Positions 48,280 through 57,393 of a stretch of DNA of 64,000 bases are shown here, piece by piece (the stretch's first letter is position 1; every line of letters starts with the position of its first letter). Made by a program: the position numbers and the translations under genes. The stretch spans positions 2,689,001-2,753,000 of the forward strand of contig NZ_CP115159.1 in assembly GCF_027594425.1 (NCBI RefSeq). The letters are read 5' to 3'. The stretch is from Zunongwangia sp. HGR-M22 (lineage in GTDB: Bacteria; Bacteroidota; Bacteroidia; Flavobacteriales; Flavobacteriaceae). The notes below the pieces were generated by a model. The model had not been told where the DNA came from, searched no databases, and saw nothing but the letters and a program-made list of their open reading frames with translations.

Positions 48280-49974
48280 TTAAGCTTCACAGCTTGAACA
48301 ATTCACGATATTCGATACAAATTCTTTAGATACACTTTGGCTTCTTTGATAATATAAAGTTTTTACTCCTAACTTCCAGGCCTCGATCATTAACTGGTTT
48401 ACATCTCTTACTGGAACTCCTGCCGGAATATTTAGATTTAAACTCTGTGCTTGATCGATAAATTTTTGTCTTACCGATGCCTGCTGGATAATCTCTAACT
48501 GACTAATCTCTTTAAAGGTTTTAAAGATATCTTTCTCTTCCTGAGTTAACGTTTCCAGGTGTTGAACACTACCATGATTTAGCATGATGCTTCTCCAGGT
48601 ATCTTCGTTATCCAAACCTTTTTCTTCCAACAATTGCTTCAGGTATTTATTCTTACGCATGAAATTACCTTTGGCAAGTCCTGCTTTATAGTAATTGCTA
48701 CTGAAAGGTTCTATTCCCGGTGATGTTTGCCCTAAAATTGCCGAAGATGAAGTGGTTGGCGCAATAGCCATCAAGGTAGTATTTCTTAAACCATAGCCTT
48801 TAAGTATCTCTGACTCCCCATAAATCGTGGCTAATTCTCTACTTGCCTTAGTTGCCTTTGCACTAATATCTTCAAAGATTTGGTGCGTTAAACCTTTTGC
48901 TCGCATTCCTTCAAAAGGAATTCTATTTTTCTGTAAGTACGAATGCCATCCCATCGCTCCTAATCCAAGCGCACGGTGATTTTTCGCGAATCTGTTCGCT
49001 GATGCTAAATAATGATTTCCTTCAGTTTTGGCGATAAATTCCTGAAGTACTCCGTCTAAGAAATAGATCGCTAACTTAACCGCTTCAGTATCTTTCCACT
49101 CATCGTAAAGCTCTAGGTTCATCGAAGATAAGCAGCAGATGAATGATTCGTCTTCTGTAGAAGGTAAAGCAATTTCAGAACAAAGATTACTAGAATGGAT
49201 CGTTCTGTTTTTATCTTTATAAACCTGTGGCTTAAATCGGTTAATATTGTCTTTAAATAAAATATATGGTAAACCTTTTTGCTGGCGACTTTCTAAAACT
49301 TTAGCCCAGATTTCCCGTTTATCAGAGTCGCCTTCGATCATCTCCTGCATCCAGTAATCTGGCACGCAAACGCCATAAAATAAATTCTGAATAGGATTAC
49401 CAATATTCTTAATTTCAAGAAACTCTTTAATATCTGGATGGTCTATATCCAAATAAGCAGCAAAAGCGCCACGACGCACACCACCCTGAGAAATAGTATC
49501 CATAGCAGTGTCAAAAAGTTTCATAAAACTTGTTGCTCCACTACTCTTCCCATTATCAGTAACAGCACTTCCACGACCACGTAACTCGCCAAAATATCCA
49601 GAAGTTCCTCCTCCAATTTTGGTTTGCATAATCACCTCTCCAAGCTTATGGGTAATCCCTTCAATATTATCTGGAACGTAAACATTAAAACAAGAAATTG
49701 GTAGTCCACGCTCGGTACCCATATTAGCCCAAATTGGTGAACTTAAACTCATCCAACCACGCTCGATCATTTCAATAAAAGCTTCAGCTAATTCAGGCTT
49801 ATATAATCTTTTGGCCGATGCATTGGCGATACGTTCTATAGCCGATTTTACCGTTTCTCCTTTTAATAAATAACCTCGATTTAAAATTTGCTGACTTTCA
49901 TCATTTAGCCACCAAAGTCTTTTGTTCTTTGGCTCGTCGGCAATTAAAGGCTGAGTTTCTACGTTCGTTGTCAT
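48280..49974 (-). CDS. nrdA: class I ribonucleotide reductase, catalytic alpha subunit
   Basis: A 564-residue alpha subunit that reduces ribonucleoside diphosphates. The active-site loop NLCSEI contains Cys265 and Glu267. PISCFNVYV carries one reducing Cys and the FICCLSSMNL segment its partner. The radical-path Tyr pair is in TLYYQRSQS, and the mobile C-terminal tail ends NCSSCEA. At 564 residues it is much shorter than E. coli NrdA (761) because the N-terminal ATP-cone activity domain is missing; the text begins directly with the R1 core (LWWLNDESQQIL). It lies 34 nt downstream of the beta-subunit gene. Confidence 0.97.
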   Translation of the reverse strand: MTTNVETQPLIADEPKNKRLWWLNDESQQILNRGYLLKGETVKSAIERIANASAKRLYKPELAEAFIEMIERGWMSLSSPIWANMGTERGLPISCFNVYVPDNIEGITHKLGEVIMQTKIGGGTSGYFGELRGRGSAVTDNGKSSGATSFMKLFDTAMDTISQGGVRRGAFAAYLDIDHPDIKEFLEIKNIGNPIQNLFYGVCVPDYWMQEMIEGDSDKREIWAKVLESRQQKGLPYILFKDNINRFKPQVYKDKNRTIHSSNLCSEIALPSTEDESFICCLSSMNLELYDEWKDTEAVKLAIYFLDGVLQEFIAKTEGNHYLASANRFAKNHRALGLGAMGWHSYLQKNRIPFEGMRAKGLTHQIFEDISAKATKASRELATIYGESEILKGYGLRNTTLMAIAPTTSSSAILGQTSPGIEPFSSNYYKAGLAKGNFMRKNKYLKQLLEEKGLDNEDTWRSIMLNHGSVQHLETLTQEEKDIFKTFKEISQLEIIQQASVRQKFIDQAQSLNLNIPAGVPVRDVNQLMIEAWKLGVKTLYYQRSQSVSKEFVSNIVNCSSCEA

Positions 49975-50008
49975 GGGAGTTTCAGGAATTTAATTTGTAA
50001 TCTTTATG

Positions 50009-50983
50009 TTAAAACAGGTCTGATGCAGTAATACTTTTATCGTGCTTGGTATAATCTACAGGGCGTCTAGCAAAGAAATCGTCTAAACTATTGGCAAAAA
50101 CTTCTTCTTCAAACCAAAGCATTGGCTGATATTCTGCAGAAGAGATATTGTATAATTTTGGAAGTCCGATACTTTTTAAGCTATCATCTAAACGGAATTT
50201 CATAAAATCCATTAGATTCTTTTTATCGATATTTTCTAATTCTCCGTTTTCGAAAATCCAATCTAGAATCTCGCCTTCAACTTCAATAGAAGTTTTAACG
50301 ATATTATTTAATTTCTGAATCATTTCTTCGTCGAAGTAATCTGGATATTCTTCACGAATTTGATTAATGATATAAATCCCGGCGTTGGCATGAATTTGCT
50401 CGTCTACTGAAGTCCATGCGATAATATTACTCACATTTTTCATAACGCCTTTAAAGCGGTTGAAAGAAAGTACGATGGCAAACTGACTAAACAGCGATAC
50501 ATTTTCGATTAAAATTGAAAACAATATTAATGAAGACACATATTCTCTAGGATCTTCTGCATTTGTATGTTCTAATGCTTCAGATAAATATTCAATTCTT
50601 TTTTTGATAGCAGGAACTTCTACAACTTTTGCAAACTCATTATTGTATCCCAGAACTTCCAAAAGTCTTGAATACGCCTGCGAATGTCTAAATTCACATT
50701 CAGCAAAAGTACTTCCTAATCCATTAAATTCTGGTTTTGGTAAATGCTTATATAGATCTCCCCAAAAGGATTTTACAGCAACTTCTATTTGCGCGATCGC
50801 CAACAAACTCTTCTTAACTACATCTTTTTCTCCTTCATTAAGATACGTGTGGAAATCCTGAATATCGCCAGTAAAATCGACTTCAGAATGTACCCAAAAC
50901 GACTGATTAATAGCATCTGTAAAATCTAAAACTCCAGGATACTCGAAAGGCTTATAATTTAGCCGCTTATCAAAAATACTCAT
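50009..50983 (-). CDS. nrdB: class I ribonucleotide reductase, radical-generating beta subunit
   Basis: A 324-residue ferritin-like beta subunit. Metal ligands are visible at Glu67 (IAQIEVAVKSF), Glu97 and His100 (CEFRHSQAY), and later ILIENVSLF and DEQIHANAG. Tyr104 is in the place of the radical tyrosine. There is no N-terminal ATP-cone, and an in-frame TAA lies four codons upstream of the ATG, so none is encoded further up. It is transcribed first, followed by nrdA. Confidence 0.97.
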   Translation of the reverse strand: MSIFDKRLNYKPFEYPGVLDFTDAINQSFWVHSEVDFTGDIQDFHTYLNEGEKDVVKKSLLAIAQIEVAVKSFWGDLYKHLPKPEFNGLGSTFAECEFRHSQAYSRLLEVLGYNNEFAKVVEVPAIKKRIEYLSEALEHTNAEDPREYVSSLILFSILIENVSLFSQFAIVLSFNRFKGVMKNVSNIIAWTSVDEQIHANAGIYIINQIREEYPDYFDEEMIQKLNNIVKTSIEVEGEILDWIFENGELENIDKKNLMDFMKFRLDDSLKSIGLPKLYNISSAEYQPMLWFEEEVFANSLDDFFARRPVDYTKHDKSITASDLF

Positions 50984-51550
50984 ACTGCTGTTGTGTTAAT
51001 AATGAAACAAAAAACAAATGCACAAACATCAATGGCTGGATTTAATTACAAATTCTATGAAATTTGCGAATACTGGTACCCTTAACCACTACTTTTATGC
51101 GAAAACAAAGATTATTACAACGAAGAAAGTGTTCTGGCTTATTAGCAATGCTAATTTGCAATACGTAAAGCTCATGGACTTCACATGATTCTCTTTAAAA
51201 AATTCAATAAAATTTCGTTCAATAATCTTAGATCAAAATTACAATCTAAGAAGGCATATTTTTGAAAAAATCTACTATACTTATTCACAATTTTGTGAAC
51301 AATTCTGAAACTACTGATTTATAAAGTTTTACATTTTATTTCATAAAACACTGAAAAAGAACATTTTAATTTACAAGCCCATCTCAATTGTTTACAAAAA
51401 ATGTAAACTTTTAAAATTAAAACACTGAAAACTAAAACACTGTAGTAGTTATAAAAAAAGGAGAGAATAATACAGATATACGCGCAAAGATAACAAAAGG
51501 AATGTATTAGTTAATCCCCTTTTTAGAAATAAAATTCAATAATTATTATT
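50984..51550. promoter_or_regulatory. long non-coding region upstream of nrdB with three palindromes
   Basis: This 567-nt stretch has no credible frame. It holds TTAGCA-A-TGCTAA near 51140, TTCACAA-TT-TTGTGAA at 51284-51299 and GTTTACA-AAAAA-TGTAAAC at 51390-51408. These are candidate regulator sites or RNA hairpins for the nrd transcript. I could not find a convincing NrdR-box pair. Confidence 0.5.
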
Positions 51551-52633
51551 CTATTTTAATATGGGCAATTCTTCTGCTTCACTATTTAAATCTAGTTCTA
51601 AAATTTTTGCAATAGTTGGTGCAAACTGCGAAGTGAAATATTGCTCTTTACTTTTTAATTCTCCACGTGCTTTAATTTTAGATCCAAAAGCAATAATCCA
51701 GGTCTGATTAGCTCCAATAATTTCCTCACCGTGCCCTCGCCAGGTATCATTTTTACCAGTTCCGGTACCGCGACCATGATCTGTTGTGATCAAAATACTT
51801 GTTTTGTCTTTATAGTAAGGATCGATATTTACATATTCCCATATTTCTTGGATCATTTTATCTGTCCGGTTAGCAGATTTTAAATAATCGTCATAACGGC
51901 CATCATGCGCAAAATCGTCGGTTTCGCCATAAGCGATATACAAGAGGTCGGGTTTGTCGTGACGTAATGCTTCCATCGCATAATTATGGGTAAAAACATC
52001 AAATCTTACACCGCCCCAGCGTTTTGGTGTCTCCTGCTGAATTTTATCTAAAAACAAAGCTTTTTCTGAGGGATGTTTGGATAAAGAAGATCGATATCCT
52101 GCATTTACAGGAATACCACTCCGTTTTTCATTCAGGATAAACGGGAAAACATCCCAACTTCCAAATGCCATAACTTTTTGCTTAAAACGCCTGCTGTTAT
52201 TTGCTATTTCTAAAATGGTTTTATTTGGATTATAATTTTTTTTGTTGCTATTGATACGCGCATCATCGGCTTTCCCAGTTAATATTTCATTATAACCAGG
52301 ATACGAAAAAACCATAGTATTAGTTAAGTTTACTTTGTTATTTTCCCAACGGTTACCAAGAATTACACCTTTTTCTTCAACATGGCTCCAGAAAAATGGA
52401 AATAGTAATTTTCTTCTCTTCTGAGCCGTTTCAGCCCAAAAAAGATTATTCAAACCACCAATATGGTCTACAAATGCTTCATTATTTATAAATAGAGAAT
52501 CAGCACCACCAAATAACTCCTGCCAGCGCAAACCATCCAAAGTGATAATAATAACCTTATCTTCCTGTTGCCCTCGGCAAAACTGCGTAAATAATAATAA
52601 GGCTAAGAATATAATTTTTAAACTTGTTTTCAT
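51551..52633 (-). CDS. secreted alkaline-phosphatase-superfamily enzyme (phosphodiesterase/sulfatase-like)
   Basis: A 360-residue secreted protein (signal IIFLALLLFTQFCRGQ) with the alkaline phosphatase superfamily fold. The metal site and nucleophile region are IIITLDGLRWQELFGG and NTMVFSYPGYNEILTG. AYGETDDFAHDGRYDDY follows, then ITTDHGRGTG with the late Asp-His ligands and GHGEEIIG. Family members cleave phosphate mono- or diesters; the substrate cannot be specified. It is transcribed away from the ABC gene, and the divergent gap is 305 nt. Confidence 0.88.
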   Translation of the reverse strand: MKTSLKIIFLALLLFTQFCRGQQEDKVIIITLDGLRWQELFGGADSLFINNEAFVDHIGGLNNLFWAETAQKRRKLLFPFFWSHVEEKGVILGNRWENNKVNLTNTMVFSYPGYNEILTGKADDARINSNKKNYNPNKTILEIANNSRRFKQKVMAFGSWDVFPFILNEKRSGIPVNAGYRSSLSKHPSEKALFLDKIQQETPKRWGGVRFDVFTHNYAMEALRHDKPDLLYIAYGETDDFAHDGRYDDYLKSANRTDKMIQEIWEYVNIDPYYKDKTSILITTDHGRGTGTGKNDTWRGHGEEIIGANQTWIIAFGSKIKARGELKSKEQYFTSQFAPTIAKILELDLNSEAEELPILK

Positions 52634-52938
52634 AATCCATTTTGAGCGTAAAATTAATACGATAAAATGCTCTATATAATATCGTAGTTTAAGAAAACTA
52701 TAATTTTTAAGATTAGATTATTTACTATCATTGCAAGCTTAAGGATATAAGATTATTAAAGAACTAAAAATTTTAATGGCATTTTAATCTCGATCCAAAG
52801 TATTTTTAATAGTTGCATTTTATATTCGCGTTTTATTTTAAAGATCGGTTGCAGTCGAATTTGATTGGACACAACTTTTGATTAATTTTAAAATCTAATA
52901 CAAGCATAAATCCTTAGATAAAAAACACACCTAAATAT
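52634..52938. promoter_or_regulatory. divergent intergenic region, no gene seen
   Basis: The 305 nt between the phosphatase-superfamily gene and the export operon is about 73 per cent A+T and has no convincing frame or hairpin. It must carry promoters for both directions, but no clear TTTG/TAnnTTTG pair stands out. Confidence 0.4.
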
Positions 52939-54543
52939 ATGGCCAAAAGTTCAATTTCTCCCTGGAAGAAATTATTTCATCTTCTTCAATTGGAAAGGCG
53001 TGATATTCTAAATGTTTTGTACTACGCCATATTTGCCGGGCTTATAGGACTTACAGTACCTTTGGGAATTCAAGCGATTATTAATTTAATCCAAGGAGCC
53101 CAGGTTTCAACCTCATGGATTTTACTTACTGGCTTGGTGACTACCGGTGTTGCTTTTGTAGGGGTCTTGCAGGTTCTTCAATTAGATTTGGTTGAAATTA
53201 TACAGGAGAAAGTCTTTGCTAGAATTTCTTTCGAGTTTATTTATAGATTTCCTAAAATGCGGGTTAGAGAATTAGAGAACTACTACCCCCCAGAACTTGC
53301 CAATCGCTTTTTTGATGTCTTGACTCTGCAAAAAGGACTTCAGAAATTATTATTAGAATTTCCCGCTGCGGTTATTCAAATTATATTCGGTCTTTTACTG
53401 CTATCCTTTTACCATCCTTTTTTTATCGGTTTTAGTTTATTGCTACTTGTATTAATTTTTGTGATTTTTAAATTCACTCTCACAAAAGCTTTAAAAAGTA
53501 GTATTATGGAATCCAAAAAGAAATATCACGTAGCTTTTTGGATACAACAGGTAGCCGGTAATTTTAGAGTTTTTAAAACTTTTCCAGACGAATACGAGCA
53601 AAATAAAAACGACAAACTCGTTACCAAATATTTAGACGAAAGACAAAATCACTTTAATACCGTAAAAAATCAGTTTAAACTAATGGTAGGTTTTAAGGTA
53701 ATTGTAACCTTAGGATTACTACTAATTGGGGGGTTATTAGTCTTAAATCAACAAATGAATATTGGACAATTTGTAGCCGCAGAAATTATAATTGTGATGG
53801 TCATCAATTCAGTTGAAAAAATTGGGTTTAGTTTAGAAACCATTTACGATATGGTAACTGCTGTAGAAAAATTGGACGAAGTAATTTCTAAAAAATTAGA
53901 TCGTAAAACAGGAATTAATGGAAACGATGTAAAACTTTTTCCTATTAAGATTGAAGGTCTTCATATAGAAAAAACTGTGGTTCCAGATCTTGTAATCAAT
54001 AGAGGCGACAAGATTAACCTTGTAGGATCTGAAGTGGTTATAAATGATTTCTTCCACTACCTCTCTGGAATGAAGAAAACCGATGAAGGCCGAATTTATC
54101 TTGACAAACAAGAAATAGCAAATATCAATATAGATAAATATCGAGATAAAATTGGATTGCTATTTAATACTGATAGTATTTTTGAAGGAACCATCTGGGA
54201 AAACCTTACCTTAAGCAATCCTAATATGAGTTCAGATCGTGTTTATGATATGCTAGAAGATTTTAAAATTATCGATCACATTAATAAGCTTCCCGAATCT
54301 TTAAACACCTACATTTTTTCAGGAAGTAGTAAAATAGGCGCTAAAACAGCAAAAAAAATATGCTTAATTCGTGAATTACTCAAACAACCAGAAATCTTGA
54401 TGATAGAGAAAGGATTTATACTTTCTAATAGTGATTTACAAGCATTAATTAAATGCGCAAATAGAGAAAATACCAGTATATTTCTTGCAGACGACAAAGA
54501 GCAAATTGAAGATTTCGAACCGCTTTATTTAAAAAGAAAATAA
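52939..54543 (+). CDS. ABC exporter-like protein with a degenerate, probably dead ATPase domain
   Basis: A 534-residue protein with a type I exporter membrane domain (about 1-320, five or six helices, e.g. FAGLIGLTVPLGIQAIINLI and IIFGLLLLSFYHPFFIGF) and an ABC nucleotide-binding-domain fold (about 335-534). Every catalytic motif is altered. The P-loop position (363-371) reads GSEVVINDF with no GKS/T. The Q-loop Gln is Asn (LLFNTDSIF). The LSGGQ signature is replaced by SSKIGAKTAKK. Walker B is LMIEKGF rather than LDE (485-492). The His-switch position is ADD (517-519). The frame is intact and the gene heads a tidy HlyD/TolC operon, so selection for a non-ATPase role is likely. Confidence 0.88.
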   Translation: MAKSSISPWKKLFHLLQLERRDILNVLYYAIFAGLIGLTVPLGIQAIINLIQGAQVSTSWILLTGLVTTGVAFVGVLQVLQLDLVEIIQEKVFARISFEFIYRFPKMRVRELENYYPPELANRFFDVLTLQKGLQKLLLEFPAAVIQIIFGLLLLSFYHPFFIGFSLLLLVLIFVIFKFTLTKALKSSIMESKKKYHVAFWIQQVAGNFRVFKTFPDEYEQNKNDKLVTKYLDERQNHFNTVKNQFKLMVGFKVIVTLGLLLIGGLLVLNQQMNIGQFVAAEIIIVMVINSVEKIGFSLETIYDMVTAVEKLDEVISKKLDRKTGINGNDVKLFPIKIEGLHIEKTVVPDLVINRGDKINLVGSEVVINDFFHYLSGMKKTDEGRIYLDKQEIANINIDKYRDKIGLLFNTDSIFEGTIWENLTLSNPNMSSDRVYDMLEDFKIIDHINKLPESLNTYIFSGSSKIGAKTAKKICLIRELLKQPEILMIEKGFILSNSDLQALIKCANRENTSIFLADDKEQIEDFEPLYLKRK

Positions 54544-54554
54544 AATTAATATAA

Positions 54555-55937
54555 ATGATCAATCTTTCTAATACAAAATTAGGCGGAAAAGTAAAGTTCG
54601 AAGACTTTAATGCTTTTTCGCTGATCGTGAAAAGAAGTCACCATAAGCTTCTTTCTAGGATTTTGTTAGGAACTTTTGTGTTTTTACTCATATTACTATT
54701 TTTCCCCTGGACGCAAACCATAAGTAGTAAAGGTTACGTAACTACATTGAAGCCCGATCAAAGACCCCAAACCCTGCAATCACCTATTCCGGGACAGATA
54801 CAAAAATGGTATGTTCAGGAAGGTGACTTTGTTAAGAAAGGAGATACGATTCTTCATATTACAGAAGTAAAAAATGAATATTTCGATCCTCTTTTAGTTG
54901 AAAGAACAGGCAATCAATTAACCTCCAAAAGTGGATCTTTAGAATCTTATGGTCAAAAAATTGAAGCGCTACAAAGGCAAATGCAGGCTATTCAGCGTGA
55001 AAGAGAATTAAAACTAGAACAAACCAGAAATAAGAGAAAGCAGGCAGATCTTAAAATAAATAGTGACAGTATTTCTTTAGAAGCAGCCAAAGTAAACCTA
55101 AGCATTGCCGAAAGACAATACAAACGTACAGCTGAATTATATGAAGAGGGTTTAAAGTCTAGGTTAGATCTAGAAACAAAGCAATCCAAATTTCAAGAAT
55201 CGCAGGCCAAAGTTATCGATCTCGAAAACAAATTGCTAAGTAGCAAAAATCAGCTATTAAATGCTATAATGGAAGTTAATCGTATTGAAGCCAATTATAT
55301 CGATAAAATTAATAAAATTGAAGGTGAAATTTCTACGGCTAACTCATCCAGATTCGACGCTGAAGCACAAGTCTCAAAACTAGAAAATTCGCTTTCAAAT
55401 TATCAAATAAGAAAAAATTTATTGTACATACGTGCGCCTCAGGATGGCTATATAAACCGGGCTCTAAAACAAGGTATTGGCGAGACTTTTAAAGAAGGTG
55501 AAAAACTGGTTACTATTATGCCTTCAAATATAGATATCGCGGTAGAAACTTATGTAGAGCCTATAGATTTGCCATTGCTTAATATCGGCGATCATGTAAG
55601 AGTACAATTTGATGGCTGGCCTGCGATCGTGTTCAGCGGTTGGCCGAACGCATCTTTTGGTACTTATGGTGCAAAAGTAGTAGCTATAGAAAATTTTATA
55701 AGCGATAATGGTAAATATCGAATTCTACTAACTCCAGATCTTAAAGAAAGGGATAAACATCAATGGCCAGAAGCTTTACGTGTAGGTTCTGGTGCAAGAA
55801 CCTTAGCTTTATTAGAAGATGTGCCAATATGGTACGAACTGTGGCGAAAATTAAATGGATTTCCTCCTAATTATTATACCAGCGCAGAAAAACAAACAGA
55901 CGGAAAGAAAAGTGATTCCAAAGATTCTAAAAAGTAA
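54555..55937 (+). CDS. HlyD-type membrane fusion protein
   Basis: A 460-residue periplasmic adaptor with one N-terminal transmembrane helix (LLGTFVFLLILLFFPW, about 35-55). A lipoyl half-motif follows (LQSPIPGQIQKWYVQEGDFVKKGDTILHI, about 75-105). Then come a long coiled coil (about 125-290) and the second lipoyl half (LLYIRAPQDGYINRALKQGIGETFKEGEKLVTIMPS). A beta-barrel domain and a Lys/Ser tail close the protein. It bridges an inner-membrane transporter to a TolC channel. It starts 11 nt after the ABC gene and ends one base before the TolC-like start. Confidence 0.93.
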   Translation: MINLSNTKLGGKVKFEDFNAFSLIVKRSHHKLLSRILLGTFVFLLILLFFPWTQTISSKGYVTTLKPDQRPQTLQSPIPGQIQKWYVQEGDFVKKGDTILHITEVKNEYFDPLLVERTGNQLTSKSGSLESYGQKIEALQRQMQAIQRERELKLEQTRNKRKQADLKINSDSISLEAAKVNLSIAERQYKRTAELYEEGLKSRLDLETKQSKFQESQAKVIDLENKLLSSKNQLLNAIMEVNRIEANYIDKINKIEGEISTANSSRFDAEAQVSKLENSLSNYQIRKNLLYIRAPQDGYINRALKQGIGETFKEGEKLVTIMPSNIDIAVETYVEPIDLPLLNIGDHVRVQFDGWPAIVFSGWPNASFGTYGAKVVAIENFISDNGKYRILLTPDLKERDKHQWPEALRVGSGARTLALLEDVPIWYELWRKLNGFPPNYYTSAEKQTDGKKSDSKDSKK

Positions 55938-55938
55938 T

Positions 55939-57336
55939 ATGCGAAAGTTAATTTGTCTATTTTGCTTTGCAGTTTTCAGTAATTTCTCTGCGGAAGCCCA
56001 AGAATCGGAAATCTTTACGCTTGAAGAGTTTCTGGCTATGGTAAAGCGCTATCATCCTATTGTGGCTCAAGCTAATCTAGATTTATCTGCCGCAGAGGCA
56101 AAATTATTGAAATCTCGCGGTGCTTTTGATCCTAAACTTGAAGGAGGCGTAAAAGAGAAAAACTTTAAAGGAACTGAATATTATTCTTTATGGAAAGGAA
56201 CTTTTAAAATTCCAACCTGGTATGGTATCGATCTAAAAGCTGGATACGAACAAAATGAAGGCTATTACTTAAATCCAGAAAATACCACGCCAGATGATGG
56301 TCTTTGGAGTGCCGGTGTAAATATTAGGCTTGCGCAGGGTTTGCTTTACAATGAAAGAATGAATAATCTTAAACTCGCTAAAATCTTTCAGCAACAATCA
56401 CAGGTAGAAAGGAATATCCAGATAAACCAGGTACTTGCAGATGCGACAAAAGCTTACGCAGATTGGGTTTATTACTACCAAAATACTTCAGTCTATGAGG
56501 AGTTTTTGGAGAATGCATTTATAAGATTTGAAGGCATTGCAACCTCTAGCAGACTGGGTGAAACTCCTGCCATCGATACGGTAGAAACGATGATAACCGT
56601 TAGGAAAAGAAGGTTGGATAAAAAGCAGGCCGAGCTTAAATTGCAAAAAGCAAAATTAGCTTTGAGTAACTATCTTTGGATAGAAGATATACCAATCGAG
56701 TTAGACGATCGATTGAGACCTCTACCAGAGAGCTTAAATTTTTCGGAAGCCTTGGGCATTGAAAGTTTATTAGGAAATGCTAAAGAAGTTGATGACCATC
56801 CTAAAATACAATCGCTCGAGTTCGATTTAGAAGCCTACGATCTTGATATTAGGTTGCGAAGAAATCAACTTTTGCCTAAAATAGATGTGGAATATAATTT
56901 TCTTTCCGAAGAAATAGATGATGCAGATTACATCAATGTAAATAATTATAAAGCTGGTGTAAAAGTAAGTTTCCCTTTATTCCTACGGAAAGAACGTGGC
57001 AATCTTAAACTGGCTAAAGTAAAAAGAGAGCAGGCAGAATTTAAAATAGCTGAAAGTCAATGGAAACTAAGTAACAAAATAAGAGCTACTGAGCGAGAAA
57101 TTCTTAGTTTACAGGAACAGGCCGTAATTGCTTCAGAAATTGTGACCGAAAGCCAGATCATGGTAGCAGCAGAAAAACGACTTTTTGAAATGGGCGAAAG
57201 TTCAATTTTCTATATCAATACAAGAGAAAATAAATTGATCGATGCTATTTTAAAAAGAAATAAAATAGACAATGAACTAAATCTAGCTATTGCCAAATTA
57301 TTCGAAACACTTAGGATCGAATATGAGAATGATTGA
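55939..57336 (+). CDS. TolC family outer-membrane efflux channel protein
   Basis: A 465-residue protein with a signal peptide (LICLFCFAVFSNFSAEAQ). Two TolC-type repeats follow: the first opens FTLEEFLAMVKRYHPIVAQANLDLSAAEAKLLKSRGAFDPK, the second near 310-400 with KVDEHP-like DDHPKIQSLEFDLEAYDLDIRLRRNQLLPKIDVEYNF. These long helices form the trimeric channel. The ATG at 55939 follows the HlyD stop by one base; an upstream ATG at 55855 would overlap HlyD and lack a signal. Together the three genes form a complete type I-style export set, except that the ATPase looks inactive. Confidence 0.92.
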   Translation: MRKLICLFCFAVFSNFSAEAQESEIFTLEEFLAMVKRYHPIVAQANLDLSAAEAKLLKSRGAFDPKLEGGVKEKNFKGTEYYSLWKGTFKIPTWYGIDLKAGYEQNEGYYLNPENTTPDDGLWSAGVNIRLAQGLLYNERMNNLKLAKIFQQQSQVERNIQINQVLADATKAYADWVYYYQNTSVYEEFLENAFIRFEGIATSSRLGETPAIDTVETMITVRKRRLDKKQAELKLQKAKLALSNYLWIEDIPIELDDRLRPLPESLNFSEALGIESLLGNAKEVDDHPKIQSLEFDLEAYDLDIRLRRNQLLPKIDVEYNFLSEEIDDADYINVNNYKAGVKVSFPLFLRKERGNLKLAKVKREQAEFKIAESQWKLSNKIRATEREILSLQEQAVIASEIVTESQIMVAAEKRLFEMGESSIFYINTRENKLIDAILKRNKIDNELNLAIAKLFETLRIEYEND

Positions 57337-57393
57337 TAAAAAAACGACCACATCTAAGTAGTCGGTTTAATTCTTAAAAATGATCCTGAATTT

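Noticed and set aside
57345-57375. Terminator after the TolC-like gene
   Set aside because: The only stem (ACGAC/GTCGGT) is short with a bulge and lacks a good T tract, so it was not listed.
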